Shown here: one piece after another, positions 1 to 6,817 of the stretch
Layout: the number at the start of each line of letters is the position of its first letter
Position numbering within the stretch: position 1 is the stretch's first letter
Assembly: GCF_016735595.1 (NCBI RefSeq)
Contig: NZ_JAERRB010000008.1
Span: forward strand, 124,001-188,000
Direction of reading: 5' to 3'
From: Chryseolinea lacunae
Lineage (GTDB): Bacteria > Bacteroidota > Bacteroidia > Cytophagales > Cyclobacteriaceae
DNA: 64,000 nt
Made by a program: the position numbers and the translations under genes
Notes under the pieces: generated by a model
Told to the model about the DNA's origin: nothing
What the model saw: the letters and a program-made list of their open reading frames with translations, nothing else
The model's database searches: none

Positions 1-735
1 GCGTTGGTGATGCACTGTGTGGCGCAGGGTTGGGGTGGAGTTGAGAACCTTTCGCTCATCCCCGGCACCTCCGGAGCGGCTCCGATGCAAAATATCGGGG
101 CGTATGGAGTAGAAATAAAAAAAAATATTTTTGGGGTCGAAACGCTCGAAATAGGGAGCGGCAATGTCGTCAACTTCAGCAACGAAGCCTGTCAGTTCGG
201 CTATCGCGAAAGCATCTTTAAGCATGACGCCAAAGACAAATTTTTAATTTCAAGTATTACTTTAACTCTCACCAAAAGAAATCATAAATACAACATCAGC
301 TACGGTGCCATCGAAGAAACATTGAAGCAAAATGGTGTCGGCACGTTGTCGGTGAAAGACATCAGCGATGCAGTTATCCACATTCGTCAAACCAAATTAC
401 CCGACCCTTCGCGCATTGGCAACGCTGGAAGTTTTTTCAAAAATCCTTCAATACACGCTGATTTACACGATTTTTTGCAGAAGCGTTATCCTTCCATACC
501 ATCGTATCCAGCGCCCGATGATCTCATTAAAATTCCCGCGGCATGGTTGATCGAGCAATGTGGATGGAAAGGAAAACGATTCGACAACATCGGCGTTCAC
601 GAACATCAACCGCTCGTGTTGGTGAACTATGGTGGTGGTGAAGGTGAAAAAATATGGGAGCTCGCCATGAACATTCAAGCCAGTGTGAAAGAAAAATTCG
701 ACATCGTTCTTCATCCTGAAGTGAATGTTTTATGA
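1..735 (+). CDS. murB: UDP-N-acetylenolpyruvoylglucosamine reductase, 5'-truncated
   Basis: MurB makes UDP-N-acetylmuramate in the cytoplasm, using NADPH and bound FAD, an early step of peptidoglycan precursor synthesis. The reading frame is open through base 1, so roughly the first hundred residues, with much of the FAD-binding domain, lie outside the window. Visible are the GTSGAAPMQNIGAYG FAD-contact loop, the FGYRES segment with the active-site Arg, the AGSFFKNP motif carrying the catalytic Ser that protonates the product, and LHPEV near the C-terminus with the catalytic Glu. The retained Tyr-loop/C-terminal layout fits the E. coli-like type I enzyme. Identification is secure; the start codon cannot be assigned. 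Confidence 0.95.
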   Translation, partial: ALVMHCVAQGWGGVENLSLIPGTSGAAPMQNIGAYGVEIKKNIFGVETLEIGSGNVVNFSNEACQFGYRESIFKHDAKDKFLISSITLTLTKRNHKYNISYGAIEETLKQNGVGTLSVKDISDAVIHIRQTKLPDPSRIGNAGSFFKNPSIHADLHDFLQKRYPSIPSYPAPDDLIKIPAAWLIEQCGWKGKRFDNIGVHEHQPLVLVNYGGGEGEKIWELAMNIQASVKEKFDIVLHPEVNVL

Positions 736-798
736 ACGATGAAACATCAAAAGTTGATCGACATACCACCGATGTTTGACATGAAAAAAAACTCGCTT

Positions 799-851
799 CA
801 AAAAATTTTTCTCGAAAAATTTTTGTGAATAAAAATTTTGTTATAACTTTT
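799..851 (+). promoter_or_regulatory. AT-rich palindrome and possible promoter before the 25-aa basic peptide
   Basis: Bases 799-825 form a near-perfect palindrome of A5/T5 tracts around a CTCG centre. Overlapping its right end is TTTG (822-825), an 18-nt gap, then TAACTTTT (844-851), seven of eight matches to the Bacteroidota -7 consensus TAnnTTTG. The spacing is one or two bases shorter than ideal. It would give a leader of roughly 25 nt before the ATG at 882. The promoter call is inference. Confidence 0.3.
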
Positions 852-881
852 CATATCGTTTAACAAAAAAATTAAAACGCT

Positions 882-959
882 ATGGCAAAAACAGCGAAGA
901 AAACAGCTAAAAAAGCAGCCAAGAAAACTGCTAAGAAAGCTGCGAAAAAGAAGAAGTAA
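882..959 (+). CDS. 25-residue Lys/Ala-rich histone-H1-like peptide
   Basis: A 25-codon frame starts at ATG 882 and stops at TAA 957. It encodes only Met, Ala, Lys and Thr (MAKTAKKTAKKAAKKTAKKA then Lys-rich to the end). The first codons and the leader (ATTAAAACGCT before the ATG) are almost identical to the SWIB-tail gene at 52193-52579 on the other strand, and resemble those of the genes at 1327 and 60491. This suggests it is either a bona fide minimal DNA- or RNA-binding peptide or a duplicated N-terminal fragment of the SWIB gene. A strong hairpin terminator 28 nt after the stop supports real expression. No domain can be assigned. Confidence 0.55.
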   Translation: MAKTAKKTAKKAAKKTAKKAAKKKK

Positions 960-986
960 TTAGGCAAGGCCTAAGGAAACTTTGCG

Positions 987-1024
987 AAGGGAAGTAAATT
1001 AGATTTACTTCCCTTTCGTCTTTT
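987..1024 (+). terminator. Rho-independent terminator after the 25-aa peptide
   Basis: A perfect 13-bp stem (987-999 with 1003-1015) closes a 3-nt loop, TAG, and is followed by a T-rich stretch interrupted by CG (TTCGTCTTTTAT). Confidence 0.7.
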
Positions 1025-1326
1025 ATAGGGATACACGAATCAAGCGAACCTCATCCTCCCTCCTTCCTTCATCGCATGATTCGACGTGTTCATCTCATCA
1101 ACACGTGATCTCCACGAACTTTCACCCCTCTCTATACAGTCAATAACATTCTTCCTCTTGCCGTGTTGATCCTTGAAGAGGCTCATGATGCGCATGATGT
1201 CTTAAACTTTTGCTTGAAGGCAGCGCGAACTCATACGGTTGCGGAAAATTTATAAATCAACTGCTTGTCTTCCAGTGAGAACGCGCGTAACTTACTCACA
1301 CCAAAACACAATTAAACCCATTGGCT
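1025..1326. other. Intergenic stretch without recognisable gene
   Basis: About 300 bp between the terminator and the next Lys-rich gene. No convincing frame, RNA gene or repeat is seen. It presumably holds the promoter of the 1327 gene; the last bases, ATTAAACCCATTGGCT, resemble the leader shared by the other basic proteins. Confidence 0.4.
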
Positions 1327-1665
1327 ATGGCAAAAACTCCTTCGAAAACTCCGGCAAAGACCCCTGCAAAGAAAACTTCTGCGGCTGCAAAACCAAAAGC
1401 AGCGCCAAAGGCGGCGGCTACCGTTGCCATCGACAAAGTTTGTGAAGATGCATTGAAGACGTTGAAAGCATTGGGCATCGAAAGCCAACTGCAGTCTGAC
1501 CTCGAGTGGTGTCTGGGCAGCTACAGTGCCGACAAGAACCCCACGGGATTGTATGAGATGGCCGACCGGGCACTGGTTGTGTTCAATGCCGAGAAGGCAA
1601 AGAAAACAAAGGGCGTAACCGCCAAACTCACGGGCGACCTGGAAAAAGCGTTGAAGAGCCGGTAG
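1327..1665 (+). CDS. Lys/Ala/Pro-tailed basic protein, function unknown
   Basis: A 112-residue protein. Residues 1-35 are a histone-H1-like tail of TPAK/TPSK and AAAKPKAAPKA units. Residues 40-112 form a predicted helical domain of mixed charge (IDKVCEDALKTLKALGIESQ, SYSADKNPTGLYEMADRALV). I recognise no named family for this domain. A frame opening at TTG 1321 exists, but ATG 1327 fits the leader-ATGGCAAAAA pattern seen at the three other basic genes (882, 52579, 60491), so 1327 is preferred. The basic tail suggests nucleic-acid binding, by inference only. It is monocistronic, with its own terminator overlapping the stop codon. Confidence 0.75.
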   Translation: MAKTPSKTPAKTPAKKTSAAAKPKAAPKAAATVAIDKVCEDALKTLKALGIESQLQSDLEWCLGSYSADKNPTGLYEMADRALVVFNAEKAKKTKGVTAKLTGDLEKALKSR

Positions 1666-1685
1666 AACTATCGGCTCTTTTTTTT
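1654..1685 (+). terminator. Terminator overlapping the stop codon
   Basis: Stem AAGAGCCG (1654-1661) pairs with CGGCTCTT (1672-1679). The stop codon TAG lies in the 10-nt loop, and a run of eight T residues follows. Confidence 0.8.
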
Positions 1686-1690
1686 GATAA

Positions 1691-2173
1691 TCAAATCATG
1701 TGGGTGACGTTGGCGAGCTCGCCCTGATAGCGGTCTACCTCCACGCCAAACTTTTTAAGGAAGTCCACCCCTTCATCCGACGCGATGCCTTTGTATTCAG
1801 CATACGACTTGAGGTAGATCACCCGTCGAATCCCCATCGAAAAGATGATGCGCGAGCACGCCAGGCAAGGCGACAGCGTTATATAAAGTGTTGCCCCCTC
1901 CACCGAAGTCTTATTTTTCACAGCATAGAGAATGGCGTTCTGCTCGGCATGAATCGCCAGCGAGCATCCCCCTTTCGAATCACGGGGACATCCGTTCTCG
2001 GCCCACTCTTCGTCGCAGTTGTGTGTGCCCGAGGGTGGACCATTGTAGCCGATGGAGATGATGCGTGTGTCTCTTGCCAGCACCGCGCCGACGTGCCGCT
2101 TGATGCAATGCGACCTGCGGGCCAGGTTCACGGCCAACTCCATATATATATCGTCGAATGCGGGGCGGTTCAT
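1691..2173 (-). CDS. dCMP deaminase (ComEB-like cytidine/deoxycytidylate deaminase)
   Basis: A zinc-dependent deaminase that converts dCMP to dUMP and so feeds thymidylate synthesis; it acts in the cytoplasm. The CDA fold is shown by the zinc and catalytic motif HAEQNAI (His ligand plus catalytic Glu) and by SPCLACS with the two Cys ligands. The Cys- and His-rich insert (GTHNCDEEWAENGCPRD) is typical of dCMP deaminases and ComEB proteins, where it binds a second zinc. The frame extends to an ATG at 2194, but the second Met (MNRPAFDDIYMELA, 2173) matches the family N-terminus. It is convergent with the 1327 gene across the terminator. Confidence 0.9.
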   Translation of the reverse strand: MNRPAFDDIYMELAVNLARRSHCIKRHVGAVLARDTRIISIGYNGPPSGTHNCDEEWAENGCPRDSKGGCSLAIHAEQNAILYAVKNKTSVEGATLYITLSPCLACSRIIFSMGIRRVIYLKSYAEYKGIASDEGVDFLKKFGVEVDRYQGELANVTHMI

Positions 2174-2264
2174 GGTCGTAAAAATAAGATTCACAGCGCA
2201 GAATCCAGCACGGTTTATGCAAAGTAACGTAGGATGTATTCTAAATTACTATCTTTAAAACGCT

Positions 2265-2807
2265 ATGTGGGGTAAAAGATTTTCATTTTTCGCCGCGCTT
2301 CTCATCCTCGTGGCCCTTGGTTCAGGTTGGGCGCAGGAAGCCGTGCAAGCCCGGCCCAGCCCGATGGCTGTGGCCGCTATCAAATACAAAGACGCTTACG
2401 TGAAGATCACCTATTCGCAGCCGCAGAAACGCGGGCGCGAAATTTTTGGAACGCTGGTGCCCTATGGCCAGGTGTGGCGCCTCGGTGCCAACGAAGCCAC
2501 CGAAATCACCGTCACCAAAAACATTTCGCTCAGCGGGTTTCTGTTGAAGGCTGGAACCTACTCTATGTTTGCCATTCCGCAGAAAGACAAGTGGACCATC
2601 ATCATCAACAGCGAGTTAGGGCTATGGGGCGCCTACAACTATAACTATCGCCTCGATGTGCTCCGCTTCGACGTGCCCGTGCAAAACACAACCGGCGCCA
2701 TCTACGAACCATTCACCCTCCAATTCGACCAGCGAAATGACGCGGCCGACCTTCTTATACTCTGGGATAGGATAAAGCTTTCCATTCCTGTTAAGTTTAT
2801 AAATTGA
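2265..2807 (+). CDS. Secreted DUF2911 protein
   Basis: A 180-residue exported protein with a Sec signal peptide (residues 1-23, ending SGWAQ|E). The rest is a single DUF2911 domain, recognised by RPSPMA near the start, REIFGTLVPYGQVWRLGANE in the middle and the TYSMFAIP / WTIIINSELGLWGAY segments. The family is common in Bacteroidota and has no established biochemical function. The TGATG junction with the next gene (the stop overlaps its start) indicates translational coupling. TATCTTTA at 2250-2257 resembles a -7 box but lacks a clear upstream element. Confidence 0.85.
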   Translation: MWGKRFSFFAALLILVALGSGWAQEAVQARPSPMAVAAIKYKDAYVKITYSQPQKRGREIFGTLVPYGQVWRLGANEATEITVTKNISLSGFLLKAGTYSMFAIPQKDKWTIIINSELGLWGAYNYNYRLDVLRFDVPVQNTTGAIYEPFTLQFDQRNDAADLLILWDRIKLSIPVKFIN

Positions 2808-3325
2808 TGAACATACGTTTTGTTTTCCTGCTGGTCTCCTTTTCGTTTGTCGCCGCCCTGTGCCGAAGCCAGGACACGACAGAACTTGACAAACGCAACG
2901 GCTTCAAAGACATTCAACTGGCCACGCCCATCGATTCGGTGACCGGCTATAAGCTCCTGAAAGAATTTAAAGAGAAAGATGAGTTCCCCGCCAAACTCTA
3001 TGAAGTGATCCATCCCACCTACGAAAAAATCGGCGAGGTGGCCGTTCACAAAGTGGAACTGAAGACCTACAAAGATCTGATCTATGAAATCCGCGTGGTA
3101 GCCGACAAGGATCCCCGCTTGATGAAAGCACTGGAGTCGCTCTATGGAAAAGCCGACTACGACATCAAGAACGAAACCTACTTCTGGAAATCGGACAAGC
3201 TCATTCTCAAATTCAAATCCGAAAGCAAACACAAACTGGAAATGCTCTATGTCTCCTATGGCGTCCACAAAATGATGAAGGAAGACAAGAGCAAGAAGGT
3301 GGAAAACATTGCCAATGATTTTTAA
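2807..3325 (+). CDS. Secreted protein of unknown function
   Basis: A 172-residue protein whose ATG overlaps the stop of the DUF2911 gene by one base. It has a hydrophobic signal peptide (about residues 1-22, ending RSQD) and a mature part rich in Lys, Glu and Asp with segments such as SVTGYKLLKEFKEKDEFPAK and LESLYGKADYDIKNETYFWK. The pattern suggests a small alpha/beta periplasmic protein, but I do not recognise the family. Coupling to DUF2911 and the following DUF1080 gene points to a shared envelope operon. Confidence 0.75.
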   Translation: MNIRFVFLLVSFSFVAALCRSQDTTELDKRNGFKDIQLATPIDSVTGYKLLKEFKEKDEFPAKLYEVIHPTYEKIGEVAVHKVELKTYKDLIYEIRVVADKDPRLMKALESLYGKADYDIKNETYFWKSDKLILKFKSESKHKLEMLYVSYGVHKMMKEDKSKKVENIANDF

Positions 3326-3340
3326 TACGCTATAAAAACT

Positions 3341-4102
3341 ATGACCAAGAACATCAAACCCATCGCATTGCTGGCTGCCCTCGCGCTCGTTGGCGGAGTG
3401 GCCACGGCCCAGACCAATCCTAAAGCCACACCCGAATCGTCGGAAGTGTGGGAGCCTCAGCCCCGCCTGGTCACACCCGGCGACAAACCAAACGAAGCCC
3501 CGTCTGATGCACTCGTGCTCTTCGACGGCAAAAATCTTGACAACTGGGTGAGCATAGACGGCGGTGGTCCGGCCAAGTGGCCTGTGAAAGACGGCGCATT
3601 CACCGTGCTGCCCGGCGGCAAAGACATCAAGACAAAAAAAGAGTTCGGCAGTTTCCAACTCCACGTGGAGTGGCACTCCCCTTCCGAAGTAAAAGCCGAA
3701 CAGACCTCACAAGGCCGTGGCAACAGCGGCATCTTTTTGCAAGACCGTTATGAAGTGCAGGTGCTCGACAACTACAACAACAAGACCTATGCAAACGGGC
3801 AGGCCAGCTCTATCTACAAACAACACATGCCCCTGGTGAATGCCAGCAAGAAACCCGGCGAGTGGCAATATTATGATATCTATTTCACGGCCCCCGTGTT
3901 CAACAAAGAAGGTCGTATCCTCACGCCTGCCTATGTCACCGTGGTGCATAATGGCGTGCTCAGCCTAAACCATGTGGCCATCTGGGGACCTACAGAATAT
4001 ATCGGCTGGCCCGTTTATAAATCATACGAAACAGGTCCCATCCGTCTGCAGGATCACGGCAACCCCGTGGCCTATCGGAACATCTGGATCCGCGATCTCT
4101 GA
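3341..4102 (+). CDS. Secreted DUF1080 (3-keto-disaccharide hydrolase family) protein
   Basis: A 253-residue exported protein: signal peptide to about residue 23 (VATAQ), then one DUF1080 domain from about residue 60 to the end. Diagnostic segments are LVLFDGKNLDNWVS, the SFQLHVEWHSP strand, GRGNSGIFLQDRYEVQVLD, and AYRNIWIRDL at the C-terminus. The fold is a concanavalin-like beta sandwich; some members cleave 3-keto-glycosides. Substrate here is unknown. It is the last gene of the three-gene envelope operon and is followed by a strong terminator. Confidence 0.9.
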   Translation: MTKNIKPIALLAALALVGGVATAQTNPKATPESSEVWEPQPRLVTPGDKPNEAPSDALVLFDGKNLDNWVSIDGGGPAKWPVKDGAFTVLPGGKDIKTKKEFGSFQLHVEWHSPSEVKAEQTSQGRGNSGIFLQDRYEVQVLDNYNNKTYANGQASSIYKQHMPLVNASKKPGEWQYYDIYFTAPVFNKEGRILTPAYVTVVHNGVLSLNHVAIWGPTEYIGWPVYKSYETGPIRLQDHGNPVAYRNIWIRDL

Positions 4103-4122
4103 GAAGATAGATCTTTCACACT

Positions 4123-4180
4123 AACGGGCCGGTTCGATGGCATGAAAAATGCAGGCAACATTCGAACCGGCCCGTTTGTT
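4123..4180 (+). terminator. Long hairpin after the DUF1080 gene
   Basis: A perfect 15-bp stem (4123-4137 with 4162-4176) encloses a 24-nt loop that itself contains GCAT/ATGC. TTTGTTATT follows. The symmetry would let it work in either direction, but the only gene ending here is on the plus strand. Confidence 0.7.
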
Positions 4181-4224
4181 ATTGCCGTAAAGTTTTATCT
4201 TTAATATAGATTGACCCCAATGCC

Positions 4225-4638
4225 ATGAAACGAATATTGATCCTCTCCCTGCTTGCGCTATCACTCTTCCATTGTAAGTCCTCAAAGAATACAGTTCGCC
4301 CCGTGGCGCTGGAAAAAACACGCTGGAAACTGTCAGAAATGAACGGCACGCCCGTGATCACTCCCGACAATGGAAAGGACGTCTATTTCCTTTTGGATGA
4401 TAAAAAAGTGCAGGGCTTTGCCGGCTGCAACACCATCACCGGAAGCTATAGCACGTCGGGTGAAAAAATCACCTTCACCACGGCCTCCACACGCATGATG
4501 TGCCCCGAAGACCAAATGGAAATTGAAAATTTCTTTACCTACGCCCTCACACACGCAGCCACCTATAAAATTGATGGCGATGTGCTGGAGCTCTTCGAAG
4601 GCGAAACATCGCTTGCCGAATTCCACGCCGTTAAATAA
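4225..4638 (+). CDS. META-domain (HslJ-like) lipoprotein
   Basis: A 137-residue lipoprotein: the signal peptide ends in a lipobox, LSLFHC, with the lipidated Cys at residue 17. The META/DUF306 domain follows, recognised by the TRWKLSEMNG opening, GFAGCNTITGSYS in the centre and the TRMMCPEDQMEIENFF segment. E. coli HslJ, a member, is a novobiocin-related envelope protein; the molecular function is not established. The gene ends 8 bases inside the convergent lgt gene. Confidence 0.85.
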   Translation: MKRILILSLLALSLFHCKSSKNTVRPVALEKTRWKLSEMNGTPVITPDNGKDVYFLLDDKKVQGFAGCNTITGSYSTSGEKITFTTASTRMMCPEDQMEIENFFTYALTHAATYKIDGDVLELFEGETSLAEFHAVK

Positions 4639-5419
4639 GAGGCTTGCCGGCCTCCACCCGGTTTCGGATGGACAGTCGCACATAGATCGCTGCCACCACC
4701 GCGAGAATGATGAGCGCAATCAGCTGAGAATGCGACAGGTATTTATCAATCACAAATCCGCGCGCCAGATCGCCGCGGAAATATTCCAACACAAATCGTC
4801 CTGCGGCATACAGCATCAGGTAGACGAGGAATAGCTGACCGTAGAACTTTTTCCTCCCCCGCAGCCACAACAGGATCAACATCACCGCAAAGATGTAGGC
4901 CGACTCATACAATTGTGTGGGATGCAGCGGTGTGCCCAACGGGCTGGCCTGGCATTTCGCATCGGTGTAGGTGACGCCGAAAATAGAATCGGTAGACTCA
5001 CCATAACAGCATCCTGCCAGAAAACAACCGATGCGTCCAAACATGTGCACAAGGCACGTAGTCACCGCCATGATGTCGAGCATGGCAAAGGTGGGCAAGT
5101 GTTGCCTTTTAAAAAACCAAAGCATGGTGGGCACAGCGAACAGGAACGATCCATAAAAAACAAAACCACGGCCCGTCAGCAGCTCGCGAGGGTGCTGTAT
5201 ATAAAAGCCGGCGTCTTCCAAAAACAGAAATGCTTTGCCACCAACAAAGGCCGCGATGAAGATGAGCAGGAAAAGTGTATTGGCCTGATCGAACGTCAAT
5301 CCCACTTCGCGTTTGCCGCGCACGGCCAGGTAGGCCACACCTGCCATCGCGCCAAGTGCAATCATGAACCCGTAGCTATACACCGCGGTGTCTCCGATTT
5401 CAAACAGGATGGGATACAT
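4631..5419 (-). CDS. lgt: Prolipoprotein diacylglyceryl transferase
   Basis: Lgt transfers diacylglycerol from phosphatidylglycerol to the lipobox Cys of prolipoproteins in the inner membrane, the first step of lipoprotein maturation. The product has 262 residues and about seven membrane segments. The signature loop HMFGRIGCFLAGCCYGE contains the essential Arg, LHPTQLYES is the second conserved motif, and FVLEYFRGDLARG near residue 220 carries the late conserved Arg. It overlaps the META lipoprotein gene tail to tail by 8 bp. The window itself encodes many lipoprotein substrates. Confidence 0.93.
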   Translation of the reverse strand: MYPILFEIGDTAVYSYGFMIALGAMAGVAYLAVRGKREVGLTFDQANTLFLLIFIAAFVGGKAFLFLEDAGFYIQHPRELLTGRGFVFYGSFLFAVPTMLWFFKRQHLPTFAMLDIMAVTTCLVHMFGRIGCFLAGCCYGESTDSIFGVTYTDAKCQASPLGTPLHPTQLYESAYIFAVMLILLWLRGRKKFYGQLFLVYLMLYAAGRFVLEYFRGDLARGFVIDKYLSHSQLIALIILAVVAAIYVRLSIRNRVEAGKPLI

Positions 5420-5435
5420 ACATCTTAATTACTGG

Positions 5436-5480
5436 TCCAAAAAAAGAAGGGCAAAAGAAAACATGTGTTTCCTTTTGCCC
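5436..5480 (-). terminator. Terminator for the sorbosone-dehydrogenase-like gene
   Basis: GGGCAAAAG (5449-5457) pairs with CTTTTGCCC (5472-5480), with extra inner pairing. Read on the minus strand the stem is followed by TTCTTTTTTT. Confidence 0.7.
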
Positions 5481-5503
5481 TGCAATATAACGGAGTGACG
5501 TTG

Positions 5504-6676
5504 TTACTTGTATGAAATGCGATAGATCACGTTGGCCTGATCGTCAGACACCAGCATCGATCCATCGGGTAGCAGCAGTACATCTACGGGACGGCCCCAC
5601 GCCTTTTGTGTGGCATCGTCGAGCCAGCCGCTGGCAAACAACTCGTGACCCGACACTTTGTTGTTATTCGTCACCTTCACAAGGCTCAGGTTGTAGCCGC
5701 TTTTTTTGCTGCGATTCCACGAACCATGCTCGGCCACGATCAACTGATTTTTGTAGGACGCGGGAAACATGCTGCCGGTATAGAACTTCAAACCCAGCGG
5801 TGCCACGTGTGGCCCAAGTTTGTCGGCGGGTGCCGTAAATTCAGAACAGGGTCTTTTCTCGCCAAACTCCGGATCCTTGATGCCGCCTTCGTGGCAATAG
5901 GGATAGCCGAAGTGCATGCCGGGTTTTGCGGCCAGGTTAAGCTCGCACGATGGAACATCGTCGCCCAGCATATCGCGGCCGTTGTCGGTGAACCACAGTT
6001 CTTTCGTTACGGGATGCCAGGTGAAGCCCACCGTGTTCCGAACACCTTTGGCAAAAATCTCACGGCCGGAACCATCCTTGTTCAACCGTGTGATGCTGGC
6101 GAAGATTTCGTCTTTCGATTCGCAGATGTTGCACGGGGCGCCTACCGGCACATAGAGTTTACCATCGGGACCAAACGCAATGTATTTCCAGCCGTGATGG
6201 GTCTCTGTGGGATAATCGTCTTTAATGACCACCGGCGCCGGAGGATTGTCAAGCTTGGACTCAATGGCGGGATACTTGGTGATGCGGCTCACTTCGGCCA
6301 CATACAGATCGCCGTCGCGAAACGCCACACCGTTCGGCATGTTCAGCCCTGAGGCGATAACCCATTTCTTATCGGCCTTGAAATCGCCGTTGGTGTCTTT
6401 GATGGCATAGACCTTATCCTTGTTCCGGTTGCCCACATAAATAACACCGGAGGGACTGATGGCCATGGAGCGGGCATCTTCCACTTCGGCAAACACGTCG
6501 ATCTTGAAGCCGGCCGGAAGTTTGATTTTCTCCAGGGGCAGCGTGGCGGCATAGTCAGACAGGGCCGGGCTACTGGCATCGCTATCGTTTTCTGGAACGA
6601 TTTCCGGTGTGCTTGTATTGCTACAGGCCAGCATCATGACCAGCACAGCCGCAGGTATTGTTTTCAGGGTTATCAT
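5504..6676 (-). CDS. PQQ-dependent sugar (sorbosone) dehydrogenase-like lipoprotein
   Basis: A 390-residue lipoprotein: signal peptide with lipobox VMMLAC, then an acidic linker and a six-bladed beta-propeller of the glucose/sorbosone dehydrogenase family. Evidence is the sequence LPAGFKIDVFAEVEDARSMA, the repeated blade motifs (YVGNRNKDKVYAIKDTNGDG-like strand, GLNMPNGVAFRDGDLYVAE, GVRNTVGFTWHP) and VAEHGSWNRSKKSGY near the C-terminus. It probably oxidises a sugar or aldose lactone in the periplasm with PQQ. Substrate and electron acceptor are unknown, and PQQ synthesis genes are absent from the window. It is monocistronic and divergent from the ABC-F gene. Confidence 0.85.
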   Translation of the reverse strand: MITLKTIPAAVLVMMLACSNTSTPEIVPENDSDASSPALSDYAATLPLEKIKLPAGFKIDVFAEVEDARSMAISPSGVIYVGNRNKDKVYAIKDTNGDFKADKKWVIASGLNMPNGVAFRDGDLYVAEVSRITKYPAIESKLDNPPAPVVIKDDYPTETHHGWKYIAFGPDGKLYVPVGAPCNICESKDEIFASITRLNKDGSGREIFAKGVRNTVGFTWHPVTKELWFTDNGRDMLGDDVPSCELNLAAKPGMHFGYPYCHEGGIKDPEFGEKRPCSEFTAPADKLGPHVAPLGLKFYTGSMFPASYKNQLIVAEHGSWNRSKKSGYNLSLVKVTNNNKVSGHELFASGWLDDATQKAWGRPVDVLLLPDGSMLVSDDQANVIYRISYK

Positions 6677-6805
6677 AGCTTTTTGTTAGGACTTGAAATT
6701 AGAGTTTTTCGTTCTCAAAAAACACCGGCCTTCTACGAATGGTTTAGGATGGAGTGGTTACGAAAGTTTAGAAATGAAACGCCCCCAAATACTGCAAAAC
6801 CTGAT

Positions 6806-6813
6806 TATTTTTG
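6806..6813 (+). promoter_or_regulatory. Possible -7 promoter box before the ABC-F gene
   Basis: TATTTTTG matches TAnnTTTG exactly, but it lies only 4 nt before the ATG at 6818 and no TTTG is found at the proper distance upstream. If real, the transcript would be nearly leaderless. Weak call. Confidence 0.25.
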
Positions 6814-6817
6814 CACC

